NCBI GenBank assembly: GCA_022560025.1 | Contig: JAFISE010000051.1 | Span: 124,001 to 188,000 of the forward strand | DNA length: 64,000 nucleotides | Origin: Stagonosporopsis chrysanthemi | Taxonomy: Eukaryota; Ascomycota; Dothideomycetes; Pleosporales; Didymellaceae | Direction: 5' to 3' | Shown here: one piece after another, positions 22,463-33,884 of the stretch | How positions within the stretch are numbered: the stretch's first letter is position 1 | Layout: every line of letters begins with the position of its first letter | Notes under the pieces: model-generated | Database searches by the model: none | What the model saw: only the letters and a program-made list of their open reading frames with translations | Told to the model about the DNA's origin: nothing | Program-made: the position numbers and the translations under genes

Positions 22463-24140
22463 ATGGCGCCTCGCAACGCGCTCGCGAACATCTCCTTCAC
22501 CGTAGACTCAGCATCGGAAGACGACATGACGCACGACGAGCTCAACGCAATGCCGACGCCAGATTCGAACACTGAAAACAGAGCGCCAGGCCGCAAGGCG
22601 CGCGGAAAAGCCGCACAGCCAGCCAAAGCCGCTTCTGCGACCAAAGCGACTGGGAAGGGCAGACCTGCGACGCGCGTAGCCGATACGAAGAAGGATAACA
22701 CTACTACTACCAAACAGGCATCTGCAAAGGCTGGCCGCAAGGCGTTGGCAGAGCGCAAGAATGATGTAGACAGCGACGCAGAGGAAATGGATGAATTGGA
22801 GGAAGACGGCGCTACAGAAGCTGCAGAGATCGTAAAGTCAGCCAAGCGAGGGCGACCAGCCAAGGCGAAGAAGGCGCAAGAGGAAGAAGAGCTCATCGAA
22901 GAGGAGCCAGCACCGGTGAAACGTGGGCGCAAAGCAGCAAGCAAGGAGTCTGTGGCGAAGAAGGAAACCAAAACCAAAAGCGCAGCGAAGTCACGATCGA
23001 GCAAGCGTGGCGCAGAGTCAGAAGCCGAGCCAGAAGCAATCACAATCCCGGAGACACAGGCTGAGCCGGAGGCAGACCATATGGATATCGAGGACTCGGG
23101 CGAAATTGCAGAAATTCCTGAGAGTATGCCACCGCCGCCGCGACCCTCGGCACGACCAGCGACACGACGACCGGCAGCAGCGAGCAGAACACGACAGCCC
23201 TCGGCTACAGGGAGACGGGCAGGGAGCGCGTCAGATACAGAGCGTGACCCAGTGATGCGGCGAAAGGTTGGAGACCTGACAAAGAAGCTGGGGGCTATGA
23301 CAGAGAAGTACGAGACTCTGAAAGATGTTGCGACCTCAGGGAAGGAGTCCAGTTTCGAGCAGCTGCGAAAGCGCACTGAGCAGGTCGCAAAAGGTAGAAT
23401 GGCCATTGGCAACAGACCGTCATGCCACTAACAGTGTATGCAGACCAAGATGCCGTGATCAAAGCTCTCAAGCAACAAGTAGCCGACCTACAATCCCGCA
23501 CGTCCGAGATCACAGCCCTCAACAAAACCATCACAGCGCTCACAAAGACAAACACCTCCCTCACCACCGAAAACAAGAAGCTGGCAGACTCACTGAACAC
23601 GGCCCAGAAGGACAACACCGCACTCAATACTAAGCTCGCAGCAGCGCGCTCGACGCAATCAGAGGCAAAGGTACCAGGCAGTGCAGTGAAAGCGCGGACC
23701 ACAGGTGTGGTACTGCCCGGAAGTGCAGAGGCCGCAAAAGACGCCATGCTGCAGAAGCAGAAAGTCGAAATGTACTGCGACCTTACGAACCTGGTCATCG
23801 TCGGCGTCAAGAAAAACGAGGATGACGAGGACGTATACGACTGTCTGCAGACCGGACGCAATGGGAGTAAGATGGTCCATGTCAATTGTGTCAATTGGTC
23901 ACTAACAGAATCGCAGCACTGCATTTCCATCTCACCATTTCCGAGGGCAGCGAGAGCTACGCCGATACCGAGTTTATTTACCAGCCGCTGTTGGACGAGC
24001 AGAGAGATAAAGATCTTCTGGATCTCTTGCCTGATTACCTGACCGAGGAAATTAGTTTCCCCAGGGGGCATGCGGCGAAGTTCTTTTCCAAGGTCGTGGA
24101 CTCGATGAGCAAGAGGATTATTCTCGAGGATGAGGAGTGA
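22463..24140 (+). CDS. CSM1: Monopolin subunit Csm1/Pcs1
   Basis: Three exons, 22463-23393, 23444-23866 and 23917-24140, give 525 aa. The N-terminal 270 residues are basic/acidic and low complexity, with several GRPA and RGRPAK AT-hook-like stretches. A coiled coil runs from about 270 to 400 (VGDLTKKLGAMTEKYETL onward). The globular C-terminal domain follows (VEMYCDLTNLVIVGVKK, then LHFHLTISEG and FIYQPLL). This order is that of the Csm1/Pcs1 family, the kinetochore and nucleolar monopolin component that cross-links kinetochores or microtubule attachments and recruits condensin. Splicing is required twice to keep the C-terminal domain in frame. The N-terminal extension is longer than in yeast Csm1. 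Confidence 0.9.
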
Positions 24141-24538
24141 GTGGGTGACGCGTGGGTCTGATTTAGGCTGAGCAAGGCGTCTGATAGCAAGTTGCTTAGG
24201 CGTAGCTGGCGTTGTTTTTCTTGATGACTCGTGCTGTTCTTGGCTGGGTTGGATATGATACCTGGTGTTTTACGTGAGCGTTCACTTTGACTAACATGCA
24301 TTTCCATGCAAGCCACTGCTGCTAAACACTTATTCGTCAGTGCAGTGTAATAATGCTTGTCGAAGGGTGCTGTAATTAGCGAGCATTCCTTTGCTCGCTG
24401 GCAACTGTTGTGTGGATGTTCTCTCGTTCGGTGCACAAAGGACAGATGTGATGCTTAATCTCCATTGCAATGCTCCTTGTTGGTACAATTGGCGTATCTA
24501 CAATTCATGCTTCATCGCTCCGCAGCCTAGGTGTGCAT
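24141..24538. other. Intergenic between convergent CSM1 and ATP19
   Basis: 398 bp holding two 3' flanks. No coding frame or repeat is seen. Confidence 0.6.
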
Positions 24539-25061
24539 CTAGTTCTTTCCAGTGACCTTCTCCTCAGCCTTCTGGACAAAGTTCCTGCGCATTGTTAGCT
24601 CCAATCGCCGGTGCTTACTCGCTCCATGTGTATCGACAAGGCGTCGGTGCGAGTGTATGGGCCGGCTTACTTGACAAAGCTCTCCTCGTCCTTGCTCTTG
24701 GCGTTGATCGGGGGCAGGTTCTTGTCGGCCTTCTCGCCGCCAGAAAGGAAGAACGCAGCGGTGGTGAAGGTAGTTGCGAGGGTCGCGATCGCGAGCTGTC
24801 AAGTTGTTAGCACAGCTCTTGGCATGGACACGCTGCACGCGGGTTCAATTCGATTGAGATGCGAGTTCGGCTCATTGCACCCCTGTGCTAGCTTCCCCAG
24901 CTCCGGGGCTTTGCGCGCAATGAAGCAGATGGGTGCAGGCTGCCGCTGGGGATGCATGGCTTGCTGCGCTTCTCGGGTCGAACTTTTCGCGGAGCAGCTC
25001 GGGGGAGACGTACGACGTGCGATCCGACCTGGCGGCCGGCGATAGTGTACATAGCAACCAT
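24539..25061 (-). CDS. ATP19: Mitochondrial F1Fo-ATP synthase subunit k (Atp19)
   Basis: Three exons on the minus strand, 25061-25014, 24795-24671 and 24584-24539, give a 72-aa protein. It starts MVAMYTIAGRQVGSH, a hallmark of the subunit, followed by one hydrophobic segment (LAIATLATTFTTAAFF, about 17-33), then the conserved PPINAKSKDEESFVK and a short charged tail. Family knowledge: subunit k is a small Fo accessory protein of the inner membrane, associated with dimer stability and absent from the catalytic core. The first intron is 218 bp, long for this window; the second is 86 bp. It is divergent from the MTFP1-like gene, with 325 bp between starts. Confidence 0.92.
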
Positions 25062-25386
25062 TTTGGCGGTGGGTCTTGGCGGTTCGAGGGTAGGCGAAGG
25101 GTGATGGGGGCGCAATGGATGAAGGTCGTGAATGCGTCGATGGCGGAGAGTGTGAACGGACTCAAGACATGGGGCTTGGCGATGTGGCGCATGCTGTGGC
25201 TGGTGGCTGAGGCAGGTACGAACGAACCTCGGAGCTTGGACGGATGACGTCGGAGCGAACTCATAGGCAGCTGCAATTGACCGCGGACAAGATATCGGGC
25301 GCTCCAATCCTGTGTCCCGTTTCTCTTTTTCATATCTGTCACTTCATAATCTTTTAATTTCCGGTGTAAGAACAGCTCCATCGACA
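25062..25386. promoter_or_regulatory. Divergent promoter, ATP19/MTFP1-like
   Basis: 325 bp between two start codons of mitochondrial genes. Two TTGGCGGT-type repeats lie next to the ATP19 start (about 25063-25082). No TATA is apparent. Confidence 0.5.
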
Positions 25387-26450
25387 ATGGCCAAAGACGA
25401 CAAGACAGTCGTGGTAGAGGTGGACGGTGTTGAGCACATTCGCAAGGAGCCACGACCGGACTTCTCCATCCCTCCACCGCGCAAGCAGCTACCAAAGGAC
25501 ATACAGACTGTACTGGATGATGACGAGAAGATGTGGGAGACAATCTCGGACGGGAGGTAAGAAGAGTTCATCAGTCTCACACCACATATCCAAGCAGTTA
25601 CTGATCCAACCTAGAGCTGAGGACACAACTGATACCTCCCTCCGTTATGCCGCCTATGCAACTCGTATTCGTACTATCATGCTTTCGGCCCACCGCTACG
25701 TTGCCTATACGTCAGACATTGGCGAGTCTTTCAGACCAATCGCCCATCCCTATCTTGTCAAAGGCGCATACGCCATATCGTGGCTGTATTTGACGGGTGA
25801 TGTTGCACATGAGGGCTACAAAGCATACGTCCGCAACCAGAAGGTTCTCCACCCCGAAAACTATCTCGAGTCGCCCACACAGATCAACGAACAGGAGAAG
25901 GAAAACAAGGATATGGCAGCGACAGGGCGAGCCACTGGTGTTGTCGGTCAAGTGCAACAGCTTGCGCAGAAAGCGTCGAGTACAGAGGGTTTGAAGTTTG
26001 GTGGACAAGGAAGTGTGTTGACCGGCGGCGAGGTGGTTGCAGGGAGGATTCCAGCTATCGAAGACTACAGGGCTGTCATGGCGCAGAGAGCCGTCTTCCA
26101 GGCTGTCGCGTCCATGGGATTGCCGGCGTTCACTATCCACAGCCTGGTTAAATACTCAGGCCGCGCCATGAAAGACGTAAAGAATAAGACCCTTCGGACG
26201 TGGGGACCCATTGGTGTAAGTACAAATCCAGTATCAGTGGGACTAAGCTCACAAACAACAGCTTGGCCTCGCAGCCGTCCCATTCCTGCCCTACATGTTC
26301 GATGAGCCGGTCGAGCACGCTACTGAATGGTTGTTTTACAACGGTTTCAAGATGATTGGTGGCGAGAAGGCGGTCGAGGGCCGTCCCGTGACCGGCGCGA
26401 AGGAGCTCAGGAGAGAAGAGAGCCAAGCTAACAAGCTTAAGGAGTTGTGA
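25387..26450 (+). CDS. MTFP1: Mitochondrial fission process protein 1 (MTP18-like)
   Basis: Three exons, 25387-25556, 25615-26215 and 26262-26450, give 319 aa. The conserved core includes RYAAYATRIRT, AHRYVAYTSDIGESFRPI, AISWLYLTGDVAHEGYKA, then AFQAVASMGLPAFTIHSLV-like and LAAVPFLPYMFDEPVEHATEW blocks, with three or four hydrophobic segments. Family knowledge: MTFP1/MTP18 is an inner-membrane protein influencing mitochondrial fission and membrane integrity. The protein is about twice the length of the human form: the extra sequence is a charged N-terminus and a polar linker (ENKDMAATGRATG onward), common in fungi. The splice junctions restore DGRAEDTTD and PIGLGLAAVP. Confidence 0.9.
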
Positions 26451-26961
26451 TCATACTGCTACGGTGAGTTGTTGTCTATCTATGAGGTCCCAAAGCATGA
26501 ACCAGACTTACACGACCGTAGTTTGACGTGTTTATCTACCCAACCTTAATCAATGTAATTTACGCTTTGGATCTTATTAGCTCCAGGAAAGACTTGATCC
26601 TTTCAAGTGTGGATGTCCCGACATGGCTCTGTCACGAACGTTGTTTGTGACATGTCGTTGCACGCCATTGCAGATCTCCAACATGGTTATAGACGCCAAT
26701 CTCGCCTTCACAGGTCGAATCCTTCAAATGCATCGTGTCTGCACGCATACTGACAATCCATCACCAAAAGCGCTTGTTCGTGAATGAAGCCCGTAATTCA
26801 CGTTCAAAATGGACAGAAAGGACTGTTCGCCATTCACAGTAAACTACCACACCGTTTGTAAGAAAATACTCGCATGTCTAATACACGCCAGCCTTAGCAC
26901 AACAAATACGAAGTGCTCTACAGCCACATTCTCAATACAACAATCAACTAAAGCCACCGGC
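26451..26961. other. Intergenic, MTFP1 3' flank
   Basis: No domain-bearing frame. A continuous frame extends upstream of the next gene to 26809, but that part reads like a leader. Confidence 0.45.
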
Positions 26962-27291
26962 ATGTGCAAATGGGTCTTCGTCACCGGCGACAAATGCGTC
27001 CGAAAATGGGATGTTCCCCATGACGGCCCGCGATTTATCACTAAGAGCGAAGGCTTCTTCGACCACGGATTCTGGACCAAGTATCCCGCGCGCGGGTGCC
27101 CAGCAACCAGCGGCAGTCCCCACTGCGACATTGGCAATAAGTTTCCGAAGTACAAGGACGTTGCTATCTTTGGGGGCCCGCACATTGAATTTGACCGTAC
27201 ACCGCGTTTTTGGCGCGCTCCTAATGACGAATTGATTCCGGATTATCGGTGCAAGAGGTGCAGAGATAGGGAAAATCACAAGGCAGCCTAA
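26962..27291 (+). CDS. Small Cys/aromatic-rich protein of unknown function
   Basis: Single-exon frame of 109 aa from MCKWVFVTGDKC. An upstream in-frame Met at 26809 would add 51 residues that look like leader sequence. Six Cys are present: a CKW near the start, DKC at 12, GC and HC in the middle, and a terminal CKRC. This pattern could bind a metal or form disulphides. There is no signal peptide, so zinc binding is more likely than secretion (inference). It is rich in Trp, Phe and Pro with several FD/FW pairs, and ends in a basic RCRDRENHK tail. I do not recognise a family. Composition and the even Cys spacing argue it is real. It is convergent with the FNT transporter, 218 bp apart. Confidence 0.5.
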   Translation: MCKWVFVTGDKCVRKWDVPHDGPRFITKSEGFFDHGFWTKYPARGCPATSGSPHCDIGNKFPKYKDVAIFGGPHIEFDRTPRFWRAPNDELIPDYRCKRCRDRENHKAA

Positions 27292-27509
27292 GAGAAGATC
27301 AAGATAACGATTTAAAGCTAGGTATAAGTGATCTCAAGCTTTGATCCGCATATGAAAGGAACTAATCAGTAGGTCATAATGATTATCCTTACTCAATTCG
27401 TGCGATAAAGGTACTGCTGAGACATTGTAGTTAGTTGGCCAAGAAGCAAATATGAATGATGAATCGCGACAAAACCAAAATTCGAGTAGATTCTCGGATC
27501 AACTGTTCT

Positions 27510-28403
27510 CTACACTTGCACTCTGTCCGCGTAGCTCTCTTGCCTCTCTATCTCCTTCACGGACACCTCATGCCTCCCGTATACCGTCCACATGACGAAC
27601 GCGCCGAAGAAAGCGCCGCCAATGATGTTGCCGATCGTGACGGGAATGCAGCTGGCCCAGATGAACTTGCCGACACCAAAATCCGTTCCGTAAAACATGC
27701 CAACCGGCACAAGTAGGTAGTTGGCGATTGAATGCTGGTACCCCATGCCAACGAATGTCCAGATAGCGATCCAGATGCCAACAATCTTGGAGAGCAAGTC
27801 ACGTCCTTCAGTAAAGAACATGAAAGCAATAGCCACCAGCCAATTGCACATGATGCCCCTAGTGACGTTGTAGCCCCAATTGATGTTGACCCGGCCGTTG
27901 GCTTGTGTAGCAGCATAATCCTTCTGTTCGCTCGTCGACAACGTGTCAGACCAGTAAAACAGCACGCCGGCGTAGAACAAACATCCAGCGATGTTGAGAA
28001 CGTAGCTCACAATCCAGTTCCTCAGCAGATCGTAGACGGTCGTCCGCCGACGCAGCGTCGAGTACGCCATGACGAACATATTGCTTGTGCACAGCTCAAG
28101 GTTGAACAGCATGATGATGACGAAACCGATAGGAAAGACGAAGCCGCCGAGCATTGTTGCGATGGCTGGGTTGCTCGCGCGTAGACCGGGCGAGCCCCCG
28201 GCGACCACGAGGTCGAAGCCCGCGCCTAGCGAGATGAAGACGCCGCCCAGGAAGGATTTTATTGTCAAGTCGAGCCAGGTGAGGTTGGATTTTGCTACTC
28301 CGGCTTGCTCGGCAAGACGAAGCATTTCGACGACTGTGTGGGCATCGACCTCGGAGGTCATCTTTGGCGGCGCCAGGGTTTTATGATCTCTTTCTTCAGA
28401 CAT
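27510..28403 (-). CDS. Formate/nitrite transporter (FNT) family channel
   Basis: Single exon, 297 aa, standard for the family. Six hydrophobic segments are visible. The signature GYQHSIANYLLVPVGMFYGT near residue 220 includes the pore His and the HSIAN motif; FNLELCTSN corresponds to the first re-entrant loop. Family knowledge: FNT proteins are pentameric channels for small monovalent anions (formate, nitrite, lactate), proton-coupled in many cases; fungal members sit in the plasma membrane. The substrate cannot be read from the sequence, and no nitrate/nitrite reductase or formate dehydrogenase gene is adjacent. The short N-terminal tail and the acidic ERQESYADRVQV tail are cytosolic. Confidence 0.92.
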   Translation of the reverse strand: MSEERDHKTLAPPKMTSEVDAHTVVEMLRLAEQAGVAKSNLTWLDLTIKSFLGGVFISLGAGFDLVVAGGSPGLRASNPAIATMLGGFVFPIGFVIIMLFNLELCTSNMFVMAYSTLRRRTTVYDLLRNWIVSYVLNIAGCLFYAGVLFYWSDTLSTSEQKDYAATQANGRVNINWGYNVTRGIMCNWLVAIAFMFFTEGRDLLSKIVGIWIAIWTFVGMGYQHSIANYLLVPVGMFYGTDFGVGKFIWASCIPVTIGNIIGGAFFGAFVMWTVYGRHEVSVKEIERQESYADRVQV

Positions 28404-30275
28404 GGTGGGCGGTGATACACGCAGGTTTCGTGCCCCTGGCTGGACGTCCTCAAATGAGCAGGACTATATGCGAGATAGAAGAGAAGCAACAATAGTAGGC
28501 CCGTAAACGAAGGCAGCTTAGATATTTGATGCTTCAGGACCTGCCTTTTCCTCTCCGCAAACCATGACATACAGTGAAGTCACTATCCGTGATAATTTCA
28601 AGCCTGCAGATCCTCCGGCCCACTAACCTTAAGTAGCGTACGAATCACAATGACGCTCTTACTTTCAGTGCATTTCCAACGACGGGGAGATTCGGTCAAG
28701 CTTCTTCGGTGTTGCGGCGAAAGCTTACCATACTGATATCAAATCCAGTGGCCATATGCTGAACCAACGCGGGCACGTTGGTCTGACCATTTTGTGACAA
28801 ACGCCAGCTATTTCGAGGTACGGAGATGCGGAGATAGACAGGATATGAGGCTTCCGAAATTGAGTCGTGGTGAGGAGGATACGTGTAGATGATGTCACAA
28901 ACGAAGATTGTTCAACCCTACGCTAGTAGTGACCGTTATCCAGTCGCTTGTTCGATCTAGCTCTTGTGAGTGTTTAATACAACAGCCGGAGTTTTTTTCT
29001 AATGCGGGGATTTTCCGAAGTCTGTTCTCCCCCCACGCACTTTTAGCTCATGCTTCAGTGACCTTTGCGTACAGCAGCGATGTGTAATCCGCTCTCACAA
29101 GGTCGAGTGAACAGCTCCGGCAGCGACCATACAATTCGCGTCAGCTAGAGCTGTTTGCTCAACTTTTACCTGGGGTAGGCAGTGGTTGCTCCCACTTCCT
29201 TGGCGGTTCTTAGCCTATCGCGAGATGCGTGAACCATCAACCTTCATCTAGTGACACTATTCTGAGCAAACTGTCTTTGAATTTTGACTGCCATTAACAT
29301 TCAGGTCCACATCCGGACGCAGCTCCGATAGACACCCACCGGTTGGTGTCTACGTCTGACACGGATGTCTCTACTACGCTATCGGAATTATGCTTGGCTC
29401 CATCACAATGCTGATCGAACACCAGAATTATGCTTGTGTCTCTAGACAAAGCGAGCGGTCTGAATGTGTGCCAAAGCCTTGTAATGATTGTGGAATTCCA
29501 CGAGTCGTAAGGAGGAGGCGTTTCTGATCTCCTCCAACCTCGAACTTGCATTCTCGTACTGATTTGTTCGAGGCTGCTCAATCTCTCAAGCCTGAGTACC
29601 GATGCGTGTGCTCAATGAGGTGACGAGAGCTTCTTTCTGTTGACATATGGATGGTTGAAAGTGAGACAACCAAAGCTGACTTACCTGGCGAGTAGCTAAA
29701 CAAACAAACACGCCAAGATGAAGAAGTTCTGCAATCATCTCCGTGTCTCAAAGCAGACATTGCCGAGATCTCAAGAGCGTGAGCCAATGAGCCATCAGCG
29801 ATTGGCCAATGACGTCATAGACTTCCACCAGCAGTATGTACCAGTCTGGAACACGGCAGGCCCCGCTTGAGAATTGGCCAGGTTCGAGATCCTTTGAAGA
29901 ACGCATGCAGATGCATGTCGGAATCTGGCAGCAGACCCAGCCGTGCGCCAATTACTGATGTCCGCTTTTGATATTGTCGAACATCAAGAATCGCGGTTGC
30001 CGTTCAGGCTGTTCTTTCCTGCGCCGAGTCCGCAAAACTACGTTTTGCGTTTAGCACCTGAAGCTGACCGCGAGGTGGCAAATCGAGCAGTCCGGTTCTC
30101 GTCGCGTTCGGCAAGCGCAGCAGGTTGAAACCTAAGCTTGGGCATATGCGGGTTCGGCCAGTGCCGTGCATTTTGACACTTCACTCGCACCTCCATCGCC
30201 ATTACTGTGCGATTCGGATGCAACCGCTACTGAGCTGATGCGTGAGCGGAGACGGGCTTCTCGCAGGACACCAGC
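28404..30275. other. Gene-free interval before the histidine kinase (1.9 kb)
   Basis: Frames here are short and lack motifs. It must contain the FNT promoter on the left and the kinase promoter on the right. Nothing else is recognisable. Confidence 0.5.
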
Positions 30276-33200
30276 ATGTCGTTGGATTCGCGCCCCCCAC
30301 AAATACCGCACCTTGATCTGGAAACGCTGGAATTCGACCCTGCCCCAACTTTTGTGATTCGAACCAGTCAGGTCGCGGCGGCATTCTCGCTTCTGTATTG
30401 CAACGAAGCTTTCCGGTGCCAAAACCTCAAGGCGCGCGTAAAGGAGCAAGCCCGGCCCGGGTTGCTTTTCAGATCCTGGGCGCAAGCTCTTGGGGACTAT
30501 AGACCACACCATAATTTTGCAGGAAGACGATGGTGCTCGCAAGAAGCTGGGAGGGATCGCAACTGGAAAGTGATAAGAGCTGAGCAAACTTTACCGGAAG
30601 AGGATCATGAGTCTGATCCAAGCACGCCGGACCTGGAGAAAGAGGCGGTTGTCAAAGCGGATGTGGGCAACTGGGGTCGTGTGTATCATCGTTCAAAGGA
30701 TGAGTTCTTGCAAGAGATGAAACACAACAAGTCAATATTCAGCGAGAGGAATAATCTGACAGCACGTTGGGAGGGCTTGCAGACGATGATGGAAATGTCA
30801 GACGTTGGGGTGTTTGAGTACAGTAGAGAAGGAAAGCTGGTCCACGCCAATGATGCCTGGTATCGACTCTCTTCGCATCCACGAAACCTACCAGCTCATG
30901 TCGATTTCTCTTTCATGGATCTTGTATACCCCGAAGACCAGGCGCTCGTCATGTCTATGTGGAATACTCTAGCTTCCGGTAACACCGTTACGTTCGAGAT
31001 GAGATGGAAAGCGGCACCTGGCTCAGATGAGCCTGTGCAATGGGTTCTTTCTGCTTGCGTTCCAGTATTCGACGAGGAGGGCAATCTGATTAGCATTGCC
31101 GGGAACACGATTGACATCATGGCACAGAAGAAGTCGCAAGAAGTGACACAAGCGCGTGTAGAGGCTCTTGAGCGAGCCCGTATTTCGGAGCAGAAATTTG
31201 CAAGATTCGCACAATTATCTCCTTGCGCAATCTACATTTTTGCTCCAGGCCAAGGTCAGTCTTGCTTACCCCACCAGAGAATAGAACTGACGATGATTCA
31301 GGCATGACTTATGTCAACGAACAGTTCTTTGAGCTCACGGGGCATTCTTGCCTACCTCAGAACGAACGTGAGTGGTTTGACCTTGTAGCGGACGAAGATA
31401 TGACGAAGGTGGAAGAAAACTGGTCCCGAATGTTAGCAGGCGAAAAATCAGACGATGTGCAGTTTCGACTCAGGAAGACTTGGGTCAACAAAGACGGGAT
31501 CGTTTCGAAGATCTGGGTGCAAAGCTCGAATCACCCAGAACTAGACAAAAACGGTAGAGTCATTAGTAAGTCGAAACCCCAATGCGAGAATATATGTACT
31601 GAACTAGAAAGGTATTTTGGGCACGTTGTTCGACATCTCCGTAAGTTGTTGCGTATCAGACGAGAAGGCAGTCCTGTTAACTCGATAAGCAATTCAAATG
31701 GGCTGAAACGGTACAAACCCAACGGACTAAGGAAGCCGTAGAAGCAAAAAGACAACAGGAAAAGTGTGAATGCCATCAACCAAGAAAGAATGCGAAGACT
31801 AAAGGAGAACAGCTTCATTGACATGACATCACACGAATTGCGAAACCCATTGTCCGCTATAGTGCAATGCGCAGACTCAATTACAGCATCGCTGCAGGGA
31901 CTTCCAATACACGATACAAAGACTGCAATTCACGACATGGACTTAAAGAGGATACGAGAAGAGATTGCAACAAGCATCGATTCACTACAAACAATTGTGT
32001 CGTGCTCGTTGCACCAGAAAAGGGTTATCGACGATGTGCTGACGCTATCAAAGCTGGACTCGAACCTCATTCTCATCACGCCAGTCCGTGTACAATCTGC
32101 AGTAGTCGTATCGGAAGCCTTGAAGATGTTTGAAGCGGAGTGCAATCAGATGGACATCAAACTCGACTTTCAAAAAGACCCAACATCTGAAGGTTGCGAC
32201 TGGGTCATGCTAGATCCATCCCGTCTGCTTCAGGTCTTGATCAACCTTCTGTTAGTAGCAACTGCACGTCTTATAGCTCTTACTGACTCTCTACAGCACG
32301 AACGCAATTAAGTTCACCAAAGACCGGCCGGTCCGAAGCATTACAGTGACTTTAGGAGTCTCTCCGACGCGACCGCCCAAAGTTTGGGATTCGGTGACAC
32401 TCACGCAAAATGAAACCCCGGATCACGCGAAATCGCTAGTTAGTGCACCGGAATGGGGCAATGGAGAGCTGGTTTACCCGTGGCTGAAAGTTCAGGACAC
32501 TGGTTGTGGTATGACTTACGACGAGCAGAACAAACTGTTCTCGAGGTTCACGCAAGCCACTCCTCGTACGCACGTCAAATATGGCGGTTCTGGATTAGGA
32601 CTATTCATCTCCAAATCTCTCGCAACTCTGCAGGGCGGCGCGATCGGTGTTTACTCTAATCCGGATATTGGTTCGACTTTTGCTTTCTATGTCAGTGCGC
32701 GCAAGGCCGTACCCCCTTCCAATCAGTCAATCAAGATCCGCCCGGGTCCCCAACGCACAGAATCTATAGAGCAAGCCATGAGGAGGGTGAAGCTCAACAT
32801 CCTGATCGTAGATGACAATCTCGTTAACCAGAAAGTACTCAAGAAGCAGCTAGAAAAATTTGGATGGAACATCAGTGTCGCAGGCGACGGTCAGCAAGCC
32901 CTGGACTGGCTCAAGGGAAGCGTGTACTGGCGAGGTACACCGAAGAATGCACACGACAAAACTGCAGAAAAGGAAGAGAAGGAGTATTTCGCCTTACCGA
33001 GCCTGTACGATGTGGACATCGTACTCATGGACATCGAGATGCCCATAATGGATGGACTTACCTGCACTCGAAGAATCCGTGAATATGAAGCGCAAGGATT
33101 GCTCGCTGCCCCACATAGAGAACTTTCAGGACTGCAGCGACAACTCACCACTTCTTTGAGTCCGATTACGCTTTCCCACGACATGGGCAACCCGGAACAA

Positions 33201-33395
33201 TCTGAGCCGGCAAAGTCTCACTCGAGGCTGCCCATACTTGCGGTTAGCGCGAACGCACGTATAGAGCAAGTGGAACAGGCTCTGGCAGCAGGCATGGATG
33301 ACGCCATTTCCAAACCCTTTAGAATACCGGAGCTTTGGCCGAAGCTATCGACACTGGTCAAAAGAATAAGCAAAGAGAGTCCGGATGCAAAGTGA
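30276..33395 (+). CDS. PAS-containing hybrid histidine kinase
   Basis: Six exons: 30276-31254, 31302-31565, 31612-31640, 31690-31763, 31813-32250 and 32297-33395, total 960 aa. Two PAS domains lie at about 170-280 (GVFEYSREGKLVHANDAWY) and 325-430 (MTYVNEQFFELTGH). The dimerisation domain has the phospho-accepting His in FIDMTSHELRNP (near 456), produced only after splicing out 31764-31812. ATPase boxes follow: TNAIKFT, DTGCGM, FSRFTQATP, GSGLGLFISK. The receiver starts LNILIVDDN (about 760), its Asp in VLMDIEMPIMDG (near 840), with Lys in SKPFR. All catalytic residues are present, so it should work in a His-Asp-His-Asp relay through Ypd1. No transmembrane segment is seen: likely a cytosolic sensor. 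Signal unknown. Confidence 0.92.
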
Positions 33396-33884
33396 GCCGA
33401 ACGTACGAAGGAGCTCATTTCCCATGAGTTATGACCCAACACTAATAGAATGCTTAGTAAATCTATTCATTCATATACTTACTCTACTTTAATCTCTATA
33501 TAATAAGCTGTCAAAACCAGCTACTAGCTGTGTCCTGTACTAAACGTAACGTGCGCAGAAGGATAAGTTGAAATAGCATGCAATAGTTTTGATCAATCTA
33601 AAAGACGAGCCCTTTCGTACGTTTCCGTTACGGCGTGATCTAACGCAAACGGCGCGTTCTAAGTATTTAAGTTGAGTGTTGGCTGGCAAATCCTGCGATT
33701 TTAAAGCAGGGAATGTTCATCCAAGGAGCGTACGCATATTCTTTTGTAGACTTTTGGCATCATAGTCTGGAGAACTTCTGCCAGCCCTGGATTTGAAAAT
33801 CCTTAGCCTAGCCGAATACGGCAAGCGTAAAACAGCCACACAAAACTTCCGCTTCTATCGTGACATAAGCTGTGCACATTCACC
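33396..33884. other. Intergenic, kinase 3' flank and PUS4 promoter
   Basis: AT-rich left half (33430-33600) consistent with a 3' untranslated region; no coding frame. Confidence 0.5.

Noticed and set aside
22447..23412. Long minus-strand frame opposite CSM1
   Set aside because: It mirrors the Lys/Glu/Ala-rich codon bias of CSM1 on the other strand and lacks a domain.
29860..29900. GGTTCGAGATCC resembling a tRNA B-box
   Set aside because: The flanking bases do not form a T-stem and no A-box or acceptor stem lies upstream at the right distance.
30345..30375. Minus-strand GGTTCGAATC resembling a tRNA B-box
   Set aside because: It lies inside the coding frame of the histidine kinase (FVIRTSQ) and its T-stem does not pair.
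31764..31812. Reading through this stretch of the histidine kinase without an intron
   Set aside because: It breaks the frame before the His box. Splicing GTGTGA...GAACAG gives QQENFIDMTSHEL, the expected family motif.
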